From the NCBI GenBank assembly GCA_030247885.1, contig JAPDRO010000009.1, positions 1,054,001 through 1,118,000 on the forward strand: DNA of 64,000 bases, written 5' to 3'. The translations under genes and the position numbers were made by a program. Below the pieces are notes generated by a model. That model made no database searches. It was not told the DNA's origin and was given only the letters and a program-made list of their open reading frames with translations. How positions within the stretch are numbered: the first letter of the stretch is position 1; every line of letters starts with the position of its first letter. Origin of the DNA: Taxawa tesnikishii (nom. ined.). Lineage: Eukaryota; Ascomycota; Dothideomycetes; Dothideales. Shown piece after piece: positions 46,298 to 58,306 of the stretch.

Positions 46298-47600
46298 AGG
46301 GGGTACATGGAGCGAAAAGTGAGTATGGGGACATGTGAGAGACGGTGTGATTTGGGGAATTGCCGCCCAGCGGACGTCTGAGCAAGATAGCATCCCTTAG
46401 CTAGATGAAGAGCACAGTGAGCAACCTCGACTGTGGACGTTTGCCAGAATGCCGGAGCCGGCTTGCAGCGTATGAGAAGAAAGAGTAATAGAGTCACTTA
46501 AGACTATATGTTATAGTAGCTGTTACAGCTAACAAGTATACCGGGATACAATATGAACTGTCGTTCTCAGGAGAACACCTTCGACACGTTACAACCAAAA
46601 GATACAGTCCGGGAACCCCGTGTTACTTTACGTGTTTGCTGACTGTAGGTAGGGAGGTAATTGAGACCGCTTGCGACTGATTGGTGCTGAGGACACGGCC
46701 CAACACAGCCCCAGCAACACCAACTGACAAAGGGACATGCTTAAAGGGACATCCAGCGGTGCTTTCGAGGTGACACGTTTCTGTCCTCCTCTACCCCGCC
46801 GACCATAACAACGAAGTGAAGTTGCACGACCCGGCCCGCTGCACGCTTGTCTTCGTTCGCCGAACCGGCTATCACGGCACCTTAGCTTCCACGATCGACC
46901 ACAATCACAATAGCCTCCTCGAGTCAGTAGCGTGTTCCGGTCGTGTTCTGCGGTTCAGTCTCGGCCTTGGGCAGACAGTGGACAGTCAGGGCTTCTTCCT
47001 CGATTGCACTGCAGGGAACCACCTGGAGACACCCAACAACTTGTGCTAGTCAGGCAGCGCAAGACACAGATGCAGCCAAGTGGGCTGCAGCAAAGAGCAA
47101 GAAGATGGCCGCGACGAAGCAAGAATGCTTGCTTTCATTCGCAACGGCACAGCGGCACAGTGCATCGGCACCGCTCTCCACCCTCGGCTTCGTTCCGCAA
47201 CCTTGGTAGACAACGGCAGATCGATTGCTGGAACGCCCCAAGAACCACAAAATACGGATGAAAGGTGGGTTAGTTAGGGCCTCCCCGCCAGACCATGCAT
47301 TATAGCCGCATCCACGCATAATTAGTCAGTATACTGATCGTGCCTTTCTTTACTTCTGTTGCCCTCACCCTCCCTATCTCTTGCCCCTCCTGCGCGAGCA
47401 CTTTCGTTGTTTGTCCCCACAGGATCCTTCGCACCGCCACGGCGTTACTCTTAACGCCGGGGCTTCTTGACCTTCCTTAACAGGACCCGCTGGGAGTCAT
47501 ACCTCCTTCCAATTGCTGCTGCACGTCAGGTGCTGGAGCGCAGCATCATCGGTCGTAGAGGCTGAAGCGCTGCCGGTCTTCTTGTCCTCCGATCTCTGCA
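46298..47600. other. Intergenic region, no gene seen
   Basis: Lies between the RBR/bromodomain gene and the MFS transporter (both plus). Short ORFs only; no known family. CT-rich just before 47500. Confidence 0.5.
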
Positions 47601-49885
47601 ATGTTAACAGAATCGAACCCTTCGTTAAAGAAAGAGATGGGCATAGAATCGCATTCGGTGCCAGTCACCCCTACATCCCGGACTGGGTCAACGGACTCTT
47701 CCTCCTCGGACCATATCTCCGAAACCTCCTCCCATTACCGGGATATTGTGCCGGAGAAAGAGACCTCGCGTCCCATACACAGAACCATCTCAAGAGCCAG
47801 TCACGGGTCAGGAATTGGCGAGTACGCGGACGTTACACAAACTCTGAAGAGACATCAGACCGGAGTTTCTATCGCTACCAATGCCACTTCAGATCCGGCA
47901 TTCGAGGTGGATTGGGAAGACGACGACAAGAACAACCCACAAACGTGGCCTCTGTGGCTGAAAGGCCTTATCATTGCTACAATGAGTTATGGTACTACAA
48001 CTGTGTACGTCTGCTCTTTGCTACTGGAGATTGACCAAGTACCAAGAATGATTCAGTGCATCTCGTTTTTCTCGTTTCTCAACCGTCGTTATCAAAATCA
48101 TGCAACAAGATTTCTGTACGGGTTAGCGTACGCAAAAAGGCACTGGCAGTGTCTCTCATCTGCTTGGAGTCGAACTTCCCGATCTGGGTTCGCGTTCAGG
48201 ATCGTCTGAACTCTTATTTTCTTTGCTCCAAAAGTCACAGATGTGTCCAAAAGATCGTCGTCATACTGATATCTCTACAGCGTCATGTACAGTACTTCCT
48301 ACACAGCCGCCATCCCTGGTATGCAGAAATCTTTCGGCGTTTCCGAGTCCGTCGGTATTCTGGGCGTGACGACCTACCTCATTGGAATGGCCACCGGTAG
48401 TGTAATTCTTGCACCGCTCAGCGAGATGTACGGCAGACGGCCCATCTACATCATCGCGATGGGTCTGTTCGTTCTGCTTATTCTGCCCTGCGCGCTCGCA
48501 CCCAACATGGAGGCCATCCTGATCACGCGCTTTTTCGGCGCCTTCGCTGCGAGCGCGATGATATCCAATGCGCCTGGAACTGTCAACGACATTATCGATG
48601 AGAAGCATCGTGCGCTTGCGTTCAGTATCTGGTCTATAGGACCGATGAACGGTCCTGTCATTGGTGAGCAAAGGAGACCGTGAGGACGCGAAGACTTGAT
48701 GCTGATGCTGGAACAGGACCCGTCGTTGGAGGATTCGTGTACGAATATCTCGGCTGGCGGGTAGGTGAACGACCTTTACAAACCACACAAAGCTTCGCTA
48801 ACCAGGCCACATAGTGGACAAACTGGCTCGTCATGATCGTTGCGGGCGTCGCTTTCTTCATTGTATCAATGGTCCCAGAGACCTATGCACCGGCAATTTT
48901 ACGAAAGCGAGCAGCTCAGCGCAGAAAGGAGACTGGAGACGACCGCTACTGGAGCCGCTACGACGAAAAGAGTGAGTTTTTGCCACTGCTGAAATTGAAC
49001 CTGAGCCGGCCCTTTGTCATGACGGTTACAGAGCCCATCTGGTAAGCCACATCATAACCAATTCCCAGCGTGCGTTTGCTAACAACAAACCTCGTTGCAG
49101 CATTTTGGGATGTCTACATCGCCATTGTCTACGGAATCCTCTACCTCGCCTTCGTTGCCTACCCAATCGTCTACTCCGAACTCCGTGGCTGGTCTCCCGG
49201 TATCACAGGCCTTTCCTATTGCGGCATCGGTGTCGGCTGTCTTATCGTGATCGTCTGCGAACCGCTCATTCGCCGCATCATCGACTCCCACAAACCGGAC
49301 CCCGAGACTGGCAAGCCACCTCCGGAAGCCATGGTCAGCATTCTGATAATCGCCGCATTTTTAATGCCCATCGGACAGATCTGGTTCGCGTGGACCTGCA
49401 CACCGGATCACCACTGGATCATCCCAATCCTGGCTGGCATTCCCTTCGGCGCCGGCAACGGCGGCTGTTTCATCTACGCGTCCAACTACCTCGTGCACAG
49501 TTACGGAATCTACGCAGCATCCGCACTCGCCGGCAACGCAGTGCTACGATCTGCTCTGGGTGCTACACTGCCACTGGCCGGACCCTCGATGTATGCGAAG
49601 TTGGGCCCGCACTGGGCCGGTACGCTGTGTGGGCTGCTCGAGGTCGCTTGTATTCCCATCCCGATCATATTTTACAAGTACGGGCACAAGATCAGGATGA
49701 AGAGTGCGTTGATCAGGAGCATGCAGGAGGACAAAGCGAGGCAGGACCGGAAGAGGGCGAGGGCGGCGTTGAAGGTGGAGCGGGAGGCGGAGAAGAGAGG
49801 GGACGCGGAGGCGCACACAGGAGCGCCCATGGACACCGGGGCGGCGGTGCAAGAGGAGAGGGATATCGAAAAGGGGTTGCAATGA
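47601..49885 (+). CDS. MFS transporter, DHA1 (drug/polyamine:H+ antiporter) type
   Basis: Plasma-membrane or vacuolar exporter with 12 predicted helices. Exons 47601-48004, 48281-48663, 48717-48760, 48815-49041 and 49101-49885. The first intron is unusually long (276 nt). A cytosolic Ser/Thr-rich N-terminus leads to DWEDDDKNNPQTWPLWLK, a hallmark of this subfamily. Then come GVTTYLIGMATGSVILAPLSE, MYGRRPIYI (MFS motif A), a helix-4 region LITRFFGAFAASAM, and the antiporter motif C region GPVIGPVVGGFVYEYLGWRW. The C-terminal tail is long and charged (RKRARAALKVEREAEKR). Exon 5 does not join in frame: FWDVYIAIVYG needs two more bases (or one fewer) around the T run 49103-49106. Corrected length ~614 residues. 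Substrate unknown. Confidence 0.85.
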
Positions 49886-50441
49886 CGCGTGTGTTGCGTG
49901 TTTCTGATGCTGGACGGTGATGAGAAGCGGATTGCGTAGCATTTCAGGGAGTATGGGTAGCATGCATGCATCGTAGCGTGGAGTTGAGGGCGTATGTGTA
50001 GTGACTATAAAGCAAGTTTGGTTATGTGTGTGTTAGCTATCTATCTCAGTCTGCGTCCGAATGTGGAACGATCTAGATGGGACAGGCAGTTCAGGTAGAC
50101 TATCAACGATTCAGTTGAATAGTTCGGGTAAACAAATTGGTTGAACCAGCGGCGGTAGAGCGCCAAGCTTGCAGGGTCTTGCCCGCTATTGGAAGGTGGG
50201 AGAGCTCGTGTCAAACAACCCCACTATCACGACTGTGACTCTCTTTCCTTCCCGTTCGCATGCAAGCATACCGCCTTCTCCCACGCTGCATCGCACAACC
50301 AGCTCCTCGAGCACAACTCAGAGCCTGCAGCCGGTTTCGGACATCTCTATTTTTCGCACCCAGCAACCCCTGCCTATAGCTTCTAGCCAGCGCTACTCCT
50401 CCGCCTGGCCTTATCTGTACCGCGCCGAACCCTCGCCCAAC
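49886..50441. other. Intergenic region, no gene seen
   Basis: Separates the MFS gene from the dipeptidase gene. The ~200 bases before 50442 are CT-rich with CAGCC and CTCC runs, probably a leader. An ORF reads in frame into the dipeptidase start from 50169, but its sequence is not family-like. Confidence 0.5.
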
Positions 50442-51939
50442 ATGGCGCCAAACCTCGACTCGTACTTTAAGACGGTGGATGATCTGTCGGATGACTTCAT
50501 TGAGCGTTTGAGGAAAGCAGTCGCCATCCCATCCGTCTCCGCAGATGAGGAAAGAAGGCCTGACGTGGTCAAGGTAGAAGAGGCTCACATCACACGATAC
50601 AAGTTGGGCAGAGATGCTGAGATACGGTTGTACAGATGGGCCATTTCCTCAAGGACGAGCTTACCGCCCTTGGAGCTCACGTCGAGGCACGTCCTCTTGG
50701 ACCCCAGCCACACAAGGAGCACCTCGAGCTCCCACCAGTCATCGTCGGTCGCTACGGCGATGACCCGAAGAAGCGCACCATCCTCGTCTACGGCCACTAC
50801 GATGTGCAGCCCGCGCTGAAAGAGGATGGCTGGGCGACTGAGCCCTTCAAGCTCACCGTCGATGACAAGGGCAGAATGTATGGAAGAGGAAGCACAGACG
50901 ACAAGGGACCAGTCCTGGGCTGGATCAACGCCATCGAGGCGCACCAGAAGGCCGGTGTGGATTTCCCGGTCAACCTGCTCATGTGCTTCGAGGGTATGGA
51001 GGAGTACGGCAGCGAGGGGTTGGACGACTTCATCAATGCGGAGGCCAAAAGTTCTTCAAAGACGCAGACGCCGTCTGCATCAGTGATAACTACTGGCTAG
51101 GGACCGAGAAGCCGTGCCTCACATACGGTCTGCGCGGCTGCAACTATTACAGCATCGAGATTAGCGGACCGGGCCAGGATTTGCACAGCGGTGTTTTCGG
51201 CGGCACTGCGCAGGAGCCCATGACGGATTTGGTACGCGTGATGGGCAGCCTGGTCGACACTGACGGCAACATCCTGATCCCCGGCATCGCAGACCTGGTC
51301 GCGCCACTCACGGACGAGGAGAAGTCGCTATACGGCAATATTGCCTTCACCATGGACAATCTGTACGAGTCGTTGGGCAGCAAGACAGGCATCTACGACG
51401 ACAAGGAGCGCACGCTGATGGGCCGGTGGCGGTATCCATCCCTCTCGCTCCATGGTATCGAGGGTGCCTTCTCAGCCCCCGGCGCCAAAACCGTCATCCC
51501 CGCCAAAGTGGTAGGCAAGTTCTCCATCCGCACCGTTCCCAACATGGAAATCGAAGACGTGAACAAGCTCGTCTACGAACACGTGAACAAGGTGTTCAAG
51601 ACGCTGGGCTCGAAGAACACGCTCAATGTGTTCAACCAGCACAGCGGCAAGTGGTGGGTAGCGTCGCCCAAGCACTGGAACTTCACCGCGGCTGCAAAGG
51701 CCGTCGAGAAGGTGTGGGGCGTACAGCCGGACCTTACGCGTGAGGGTGGGAGTATTCCTGTCACGCTCACGTTCGAGCAGGCCACGGGCAAGAACGTGTT
51801 GCTGTTGCCGATGGGTAGCAGCACCGATGCTGCACACAGTATTAATGAGAAGTTGGACAGGAGGAATTATATCGAGGGGATTAAGTTGTTGGGTGCGTAT
51901 CTGCATTATGTGGCGGAGGAGCCTATGCATGATGCGTAG
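50442..51939 (+). CDS. dug1: M20 metallodipeptidase (Dug1/CNDP type)
   Basis: Cytosolic zinc Cys-Gly dipeptidase of glutathione breakdown. Exons 50442-50573 and 50636-51939 with a 62-nt intron; corrected length 478 residues, matching the family. Start MAPNLDSYFKTVDDLSDDF. Metal-site motifs: VYGHYDVQP, GRGSTDDKGP, CFEGMEEYGSEG, CISDNYWLG, and the late AAHSINEKLD. The specificity-lid region LHSGVFGGTAQEPMTDL is also present. The frame breaks at the A run 51047-51050; one more A gives AEAKKFFKDADAVCISDN. Without it translation would stop at ~51100, inside the catalytic domain. The remainder is perfectly conserved, so a sequence error is likelier than a pseudogene. Confidence 0.93.
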
Positions 51940-52643
51940 GGGAGATGGCAGATGTCAATGACAAAGTTGAAGCCGATACCTGCACGGCTGGCTGTATTCC
52001 CTGCTGTCGATGTCGATTGTGGAAAGTGCAACTTCAACAAGTTCGTCGTGCCAACTTTAGTGTGGGAAGAATGCTCGTCAAGAGTCGAAGAGGACCACCG
52101 TACACTCTTCTTTCGAGAAACGTGCTATGTACCATGTCGCATGCGAGGCGCCGGACGGCGGCTTTTGGCCCCAACGCAAAGCCGGCGTGGTGCCGAGCTT
52201 CACCTTCCTCTCCACCGACTCAACTTCCTCCACCCGACATGCTACACAGCGTGATACACGTATGAACGGTGCACTTGTCCTCACGAAGATGACCGAGCAA
52301 AATCGTCATCACTGAGTATGCTGCTGCATGAAAGCCGGCCTGTTCGAGGTCTCTGCCATCTTGTTTAGCCGTCCCCATACATGATAAGTGCTCAACTAGA
52401 GATCAGCCACAGTGCGTGCTGCACAATGCCATCTGCACGTGTTAACCTTGTCGGTGCGCTCTCTCATTACGGCCCCGATCTAGAAGGGTAAGTCAATACT
52501 TGCGGAATGTGGATAGACAGGGACAAGATGTTTCCAACATTCCTCTCATTTCCTCGTCAACATCAGCTTTCTCGGCGGCAGCTGTATTTTGCTACCTGCA
52601 GCCTCTTCGGACACTCGAGAGCAAGTACACCCTTCAGACTGTC
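51940..52643. other. Intergenic region, no gene seen
   Basis: Lies between the dipeptidase and the PAN/esterase gene (both plus). Short ORFs only. Confidence 0.5.
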
Positions 52644-55600
52644 ATGAAGGTTCTACTCGTTACTCGCTTCCCACTGTTGTGGGGGTATGGATTCCGTTAT
52701 GGTCCGCTGTCCCTTTCGTATCGGCGCAGACGACCACTCCTGCAAACATGGCTCCATGTCCCGGCGCAGATGGAACTTTATTTACCAACAGCGACGGACA
52801 TACGTACAGGATCTACTGTCAACAAGATACCGTACCTGGGGCTACATCCACTGACAGTACTGGGGCCATTACGTCGTTCACCCAATGCATGTCGCTATGC
52901 TCGAGAACCTCGGGCTGCAATGTGGTCTCATTCTCATCACCAAGCACCTGCTACCTGAAGTCCTCGTTCACTGGCACCGTCTCGGGCAAAGCCGTCACCT
53001 TTGCTAGCGCTACTAGGTTCGACGCCCCATATCCAGCGCCGGACCCCAACAACGTCAACAAGACTACCGGATGCGGGAACGCACTGCCAGCTGGCGTCAC
53101 CCCTGGCATCACAACCTCTTACATCAACTTCACCGATTCCAACGGCATAGTGCGGCAATACACGATCCATGTGCCGTTGAGCTACAATGTCAACAACCCG
53201 GCACCTCTGATCATGACTTTTCACGGCCACGCCGCTACCTCACAGCAGCATGAGGGGAGTCTGGTTGGTCGACAGAGAGTTGGAATCCTTATGGAATTGT
53301 GGTATATCCACAAGGTCTTGTCTTTGCTGGCGCCGTACGTAGCAGTGTTATCTGCAAGCAACGTGAGCTAATGACGTCCAGACGGCATGGATGAGCGATC
53401 CCGATACGAAGAACGCAGTTCCAGCAGCCGATGACTTGTCCTTCGTCGGTGCCCTGATGACCAACATATCACAATCCTACTGTGTCGATACCGGGCGGAT
53501 CTTCTCATCGGGCATGTCCAACGGTGGAGGTTTCAATGGCGTGATGCTCTGTGACCCCGTCCTGTCCACACGCTTCGCTGCCTTTGGTTTTCACTCTGGT
53601 GCACTGTACGGATCTGTTCCAAACGGCCCTAACTGCGTTCCATCCACCATGGTCATCGATACAATCCCACAACCTATGAACTGCCAACCCGGGCGTTCGA
53701 ACATTCCCATTCTGGAGTTCCATGGCGACAACGATAACACAATCTCTTATTTCGGTGACAATAGTCATCGCGGGTACTGCCTGCCACTAATCCCTCACTA
53801 CGTTCAAGTGTGGTGAGTTTCCAGTCGATCTGTTGCGGGATTCTCGTTCTTTGTAGCTAACACTAAAGTAGGGCTCAACGCGATTCTCTAGCTGCGTCTA
53901 ACATCAGCACAACTTTGTCTACTGGTGTCATCAAATACGAGTTCGGTGCCACCAATGGATCTCAGGGCCTTGTCACGCATTATAGAGTCCCCAACTGGGG
54001 TCATCAATGGTCTTCCGTTGCTGGCGGCGCTGGTGTTGACGCGACACCGAATATGATGAACTTTTTCTACAGGTTTACGAACCCGAACGGCTCATCTTAC
54101 GACTATCTGGCCGCTCAATCTGCTGCCTTCGCGTCGGCCTACTCGTCTTCAACGGTGACTTCTTCGACGGCGACCCTCGCCGGAGCCGCTCCCACCACCA
54201 CTCCCTCCGCCTCCACTACCGGTACTGGGAGCGCAGCGACCACGACCAAGGCAGGAGGAGGTGTGGTAGGACCTGATGGTATCACTACCACCGTCTACCC
54301 GCCAACCTGCTATTCTACCGCTACGGATATTTACAAAGTAGTGGTACGTATTGAGCGTCTCCATAATATTCCCGGCTCGCTAACGTGTTCAGGACCCTAC
54401 TGGCGTTCCCTGGCTTTACATGTGTGGCGGTGGATCAGGAGGAACGTCGTACAGTACACCCAATGCTCCCAACAGTTGGCGTGACTGCATGGCACTCTGT
54501 GAGGCCAAGTCCGATTGTACGGGCTTCTCATACGTCAACGGCGCCAATCTCGGCGAAGGCCAGGGAACTTGTTACTTGAAAAACGTCCTTCCGCAGTCGT
54601 TCACTAGCCTGCCGCCGACCTCTCCGCTTGTCACGAACAGGATTGCGGCTATCAGGTCGACACTGTATGCTTCGTATACGTCTGGAGGAGCAACGCCAAC
54701 ACCGACTACACCCACAACAGCTACGACTCGTACAACAGCCACGACTCCTACAACAGGCACAACGGCGACGACAGGCACAGCGGCTACGACTCAAACAACC
54801 CCCACCACTCGAACCACCCTTACCACACAAACCACGCCCACAACAGCTACGACTCCCACTACAGAAATTACACCGACGACGCAAACCACTCCAACAGCAG
54901 CCCCATTACCATCTTCGTCTCCAGGCGCAAGCTGCCCAAGCATTGACGGTACATCGCAGACGGACATCAATGGTGTTGTCTACAGCCTTGCATGTGCGCG
55001 GGATAGCAGTGCAGCCGCTATAGACATTCTACCGGACACGAACCACGTAGGTTATACGTACTGCTTTACAACGTGTGACAACAACCCCAACTGTGTGGCG
55101 TTCACATACGCTTTGAACACTGATGGTACTCTCGGTTACTGTTATCTTAAGGGAGAAGTAGGAAATCCAACGTCAGGTTCAAGCTCATCGGTTTTCGGTA
55201 TTAGACAATCGGCCCGGAGCAGTACAGGCATCTCCTCGTCTTCGTCATTTTCGTCATCCAGTTCCGTCTCTCCTCTCGGAACTACGACAACTTCCATTTC
55301 GAGTACCAACAGTCCGTCCTCTACCGTTACGGATAGCTCAGGCTCTGCTCCAAGCAGCACTGTATCCACGACTACGACTGGCACCTACAGTTCTACAAGT
55401 GCACCCACAAGCAGTGATACCTTTTCATCAACCAGCAGTACAGCAACAGCAACTGACAGCTCTACCGACACTAGCGTGGCAGCGCCCTTCAGCCCCTCAT
55501 CAGCTCCATCGGACACTGATTCTGGTTCGGCTGCCGCAGCTACCTCATCCACAGCCGTTTCCGACACGAGCCCTCCATCAACAACGGACGATGGCTCCAT

Positions 55601-57796
55601 TCCTTCGTCGACTGGTGGAGGCTCCGTTCCTTCAGCGACTGATGCAAGCTCCACTACAGGCATTCCTTCGTCTTCAACATCGGACAACGCTGCCGCTGCA
55701 TCCAGCTCACCGAGTGCGACCTCAGCGAGTGCGACCTCAGCCTCCGCAACTCCAAGTCCGAGCGCACTTACAATCGCGAGCTGTCCTGCAATTGACGGCA
55801 CTATCCAGACGGATTCGAATATGGTTAATTACACCATCCACTGCTATGCTGATAGCACCTACGCTTCGTACACCAATGAGGCGGTGGACAGCCTTGGGGC
55901 ATGTTTTTCTGTATGCGACAGTGATGATCAGTGCGTCGCCTTTGACTATACGGACTTTGGCAATCCCGGACAACCCGGAGGGTATTGCTTCCTCAAATCG
56001 GATGTTGGGACATTAGTATCTGGAGGTTCAATGCAGGTCCTTGGCATCAGATATGTGGCAAGCGCTGCAGCGTCGACCGCGCTCAGCACCACCTCCCTTG
56101 CCACGTCAAACCCTGCCTCTTCTGCTGCGGTACCTACGAACATTGACGAGGGTGCCTCTTCGACCGCAATGTCTGATACTTCGCTTCCTTCAAGTGACGC
56201 CGCATCGACTGTGCCTAGCGCCTCCTCGGACGCCGTCATGCCATCTTCTGCCGCTCCTTCAAGCATAGCTGGCGTTGCGACAAGTGATGCCGGTGCCGTC
56301 CCTACAACAAATTCGGCTGCCGTGGAACCATCTGCGGCTTCTTCCAGTGCAGCCGTCTCCTCTACTGCCGAGGCAGGACCACCTTCGCCCTCGGCAGGTG
56401 CGCCTTCATCATCCGGAGCACCTTCTGCGGCTGCAGAAACGTCGTCCTTGCCTGCTTTCCAGCCTGGCGGATCCTCTTCTGCTGCTGTGGCATCGTCCAT
56501 ACTTGCTTCAGGCTCCGTTGGTGAATCCTCTGCCATCGTGCCCCCGACGGATTCTGCAGCCGTTACTGCTTCATCGGCGTTTCCGGGCAGCGCGGGCTCT
56601 CCCAGTCCAAGTGTGGGCACCAGTGCGGTAGTATTACCTGTCAGTGGGTTGAGCTCTGCGCCTGGTACTTCACAAATATCAGATGGACTGGTGCAGAATC
56701 CATCTACAGCTGGAGGTAATGTGCCGCCTACTCCGAGCTCCAACGCACCTGTGTTGACTTCCGCCCCCGTGGTAACAAGTTCTGAAAATGTTTCGCCCTC
56801 CTCTTCTTCTGCCCGCGCTGGTCCTGTCACGCCAAGTCCCTCTGGGTCCTTCAGTTTTGCCATAGCTGGCACGGCAACCACTCCAACTTCAAGCGTCCCC
56901 CACATCTCAAATGCTCCTCCTTGCCCGTCGCCAACATGCCCAGCAACAAACCAAACGGCTACGTGTGCGGATGCAAGTGGCAAGGCATACACAGCGCCCA
57001 ACTGCGACACTGGCGTTTCGGGTGGTACTATCCTCCTCCCTGCCGACTACGAAACCTTGCAGAAGCGAGACCCGCTCAGCAAGAGGTTCATCCAGCCGTC
57101 TTTCACCGGATGCCAGCTGTACTGTTCCACCACCAACGGATGTCTTGCCGTCACTTACGCAAACACGACAGCGGAATGTACAATGTACCTGGACTTCCAC
57201 GGTACGACTCCTATGCCAGGCGTGCTCTTCGCTGAGAGAGCGCCGGCTTTCGACGTCGTCAACACCACGTCAACTTCGACGTCAGCGACTGGGACAGGAG
57301 GTGACAGTCTTACGACCGTGACGAGCACTCCTGGCGCCACGACAACTACGTCTGGTCCACCAATAGCTTCTGGCTCGACAACGTTGTCTCTGGCCACCTT
57401 GCCAGGATCCTCCAGAAGCAGTGCGGGTGCCGGCTCGGCCTCCGTGTCATACTCACCAATCGCAACGATCGGTTCGGTGACACCGACTCCAGGCGCGCCC
57501 AGCAACGGAGCGTCTTCGTCCGCTTCCTCTTACGACCCTGGTACGGGTAACGTGACCGGCCCTACTGGTAGCGCGTCCGGTGCGCTCGGCACAACCAGCA
57601 TGTTCAGTCCTCCCGCAGGCGTCCCACTTGGTAAGTCGAGTGCATCTACCTCTCCCCCCAGCGATCCCAGGCTGACATTCTCGCAGTCACGATAACGGTG
57701 TCGGCGTCGACGTGTCCGGGATCAAGGACCACCACTGTCTTCACGACCGACACCGTCACTGCTTGTCCGTCGGACTCCTGCACCATGTCGCCCTGA
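52644..57796 (+). CDS. Giant secreted feruloyl-esterase-like protein with five PAN-like modules
   Basis: Probably extracellular, acting on esterified plant cell-wall polysaccharide. Exons 52644-53334, 53382-53812, 53872-54343, 54393-57630, 57687-57796; corrected length ~1647 residues. Order: signal peptide; PAN-like 1 (~37-125, CMSLCSRTSGCNVVSF); CE1/LpqC-like esterase (~142-430) with VPLSYNVNNPAPLIMTFHG, nucleophile elbow SSGMSNGGGFNG (Ser ~275), EFHGDNDNTISYFG (Asp ~349) and WGHQW (His ~418); PAN-like 2 (~537-597); Thr-Pro linker; PAN-like 3 (~712-804); Ser/Thr linker; PAN-like 4 (~994-1086); long Ser/Ala/Pro region; PAN-like 5 (~1374-1482); Ser/Thr tail ending CPSDSCTMSP. Frame breaks near 52677-52685 (signal peptide) and in the G run 53254-53257. 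Each needs one extra base. No GPI signal is evident. Confidence 0.8.
54690..54910 (+). repeat. Thr-Pro-rich coding repeat between PAN-like modules 2 and 3
   Basis: Degenerate repeats of ACAAC/ACTCC triplets encode runs of (T-P/A-T-T). They form a probable O-glycosylated stalk. Copies vary in length, so allele length variation is plausible. Confidence 0.6.
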
Positions 57797-58306
57797 ACGC
57801 TGGTGGTTCGACTGGCATTGGTTCGTATGATCGACCGAATCACAGTCTTGGGCTCTTGTAACTTGAGTAGTTACGTAGATTAGGGACACAATGGAATCCA
57901 AACCATCGCTTGCATCCAAGTGGAAATGCCAGGGAAGTAGATGTAATGGAGAGTATGTTGCTGGGTTCGGCTGTGTGTGAGTGAGTGAGTCTGCAGAGCG
58001 CAATGTCGCTCCAGCCTAACAGTAGTGGCGCAAAACTTCGAATTTCCTAAGTGCCATTGTTCGGAAACGAAGGCAAAAGGCCGAGCAAAACGTTCAGCAA
58101 CGAGGATTCCCATATGGTCACCCACTATAGTACTAACTCGTCGGTCAATTGCTTATATATGGGAGAGCGGACGGGATCCCTAGCTTTCAGCTGCCTATGG
58201 CCGAACGTGACGGACGAGATGAAACTTTTCAATATATTTTTGTATGTGATGATTTTCTCAATTCGCGTCCGCAGCCCGCAGGTGCGAAGCGAAGAGCGAA
58301 GCCACG
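57797..58306. other. Convergent intergenic region
   Basis: Lies between the 3' ends of the PAN/esterase gene (+) and the PP2-like gene (-). A TGAGTGAGTGAG microsatellite lies at about 57976-57988. No gene seen. Confidence 0.5.

Noticed and set aside
49042-49068. A 27-nt intron that would keep the MFS frame open
   Set aside because: Below the length at which fungal introns splice, and it inserts non-family residues. The acceptor at 49100 has a proper pyrimidine-rich context.
55946-57010. Long minus-strand ORF (354 codons) opposite the PAN/esterase gene
   Set aside because: Complement of Ser/Ala/Pro repeats; no family features. The forward frame contains cysteine-spaced PAN-like modules.
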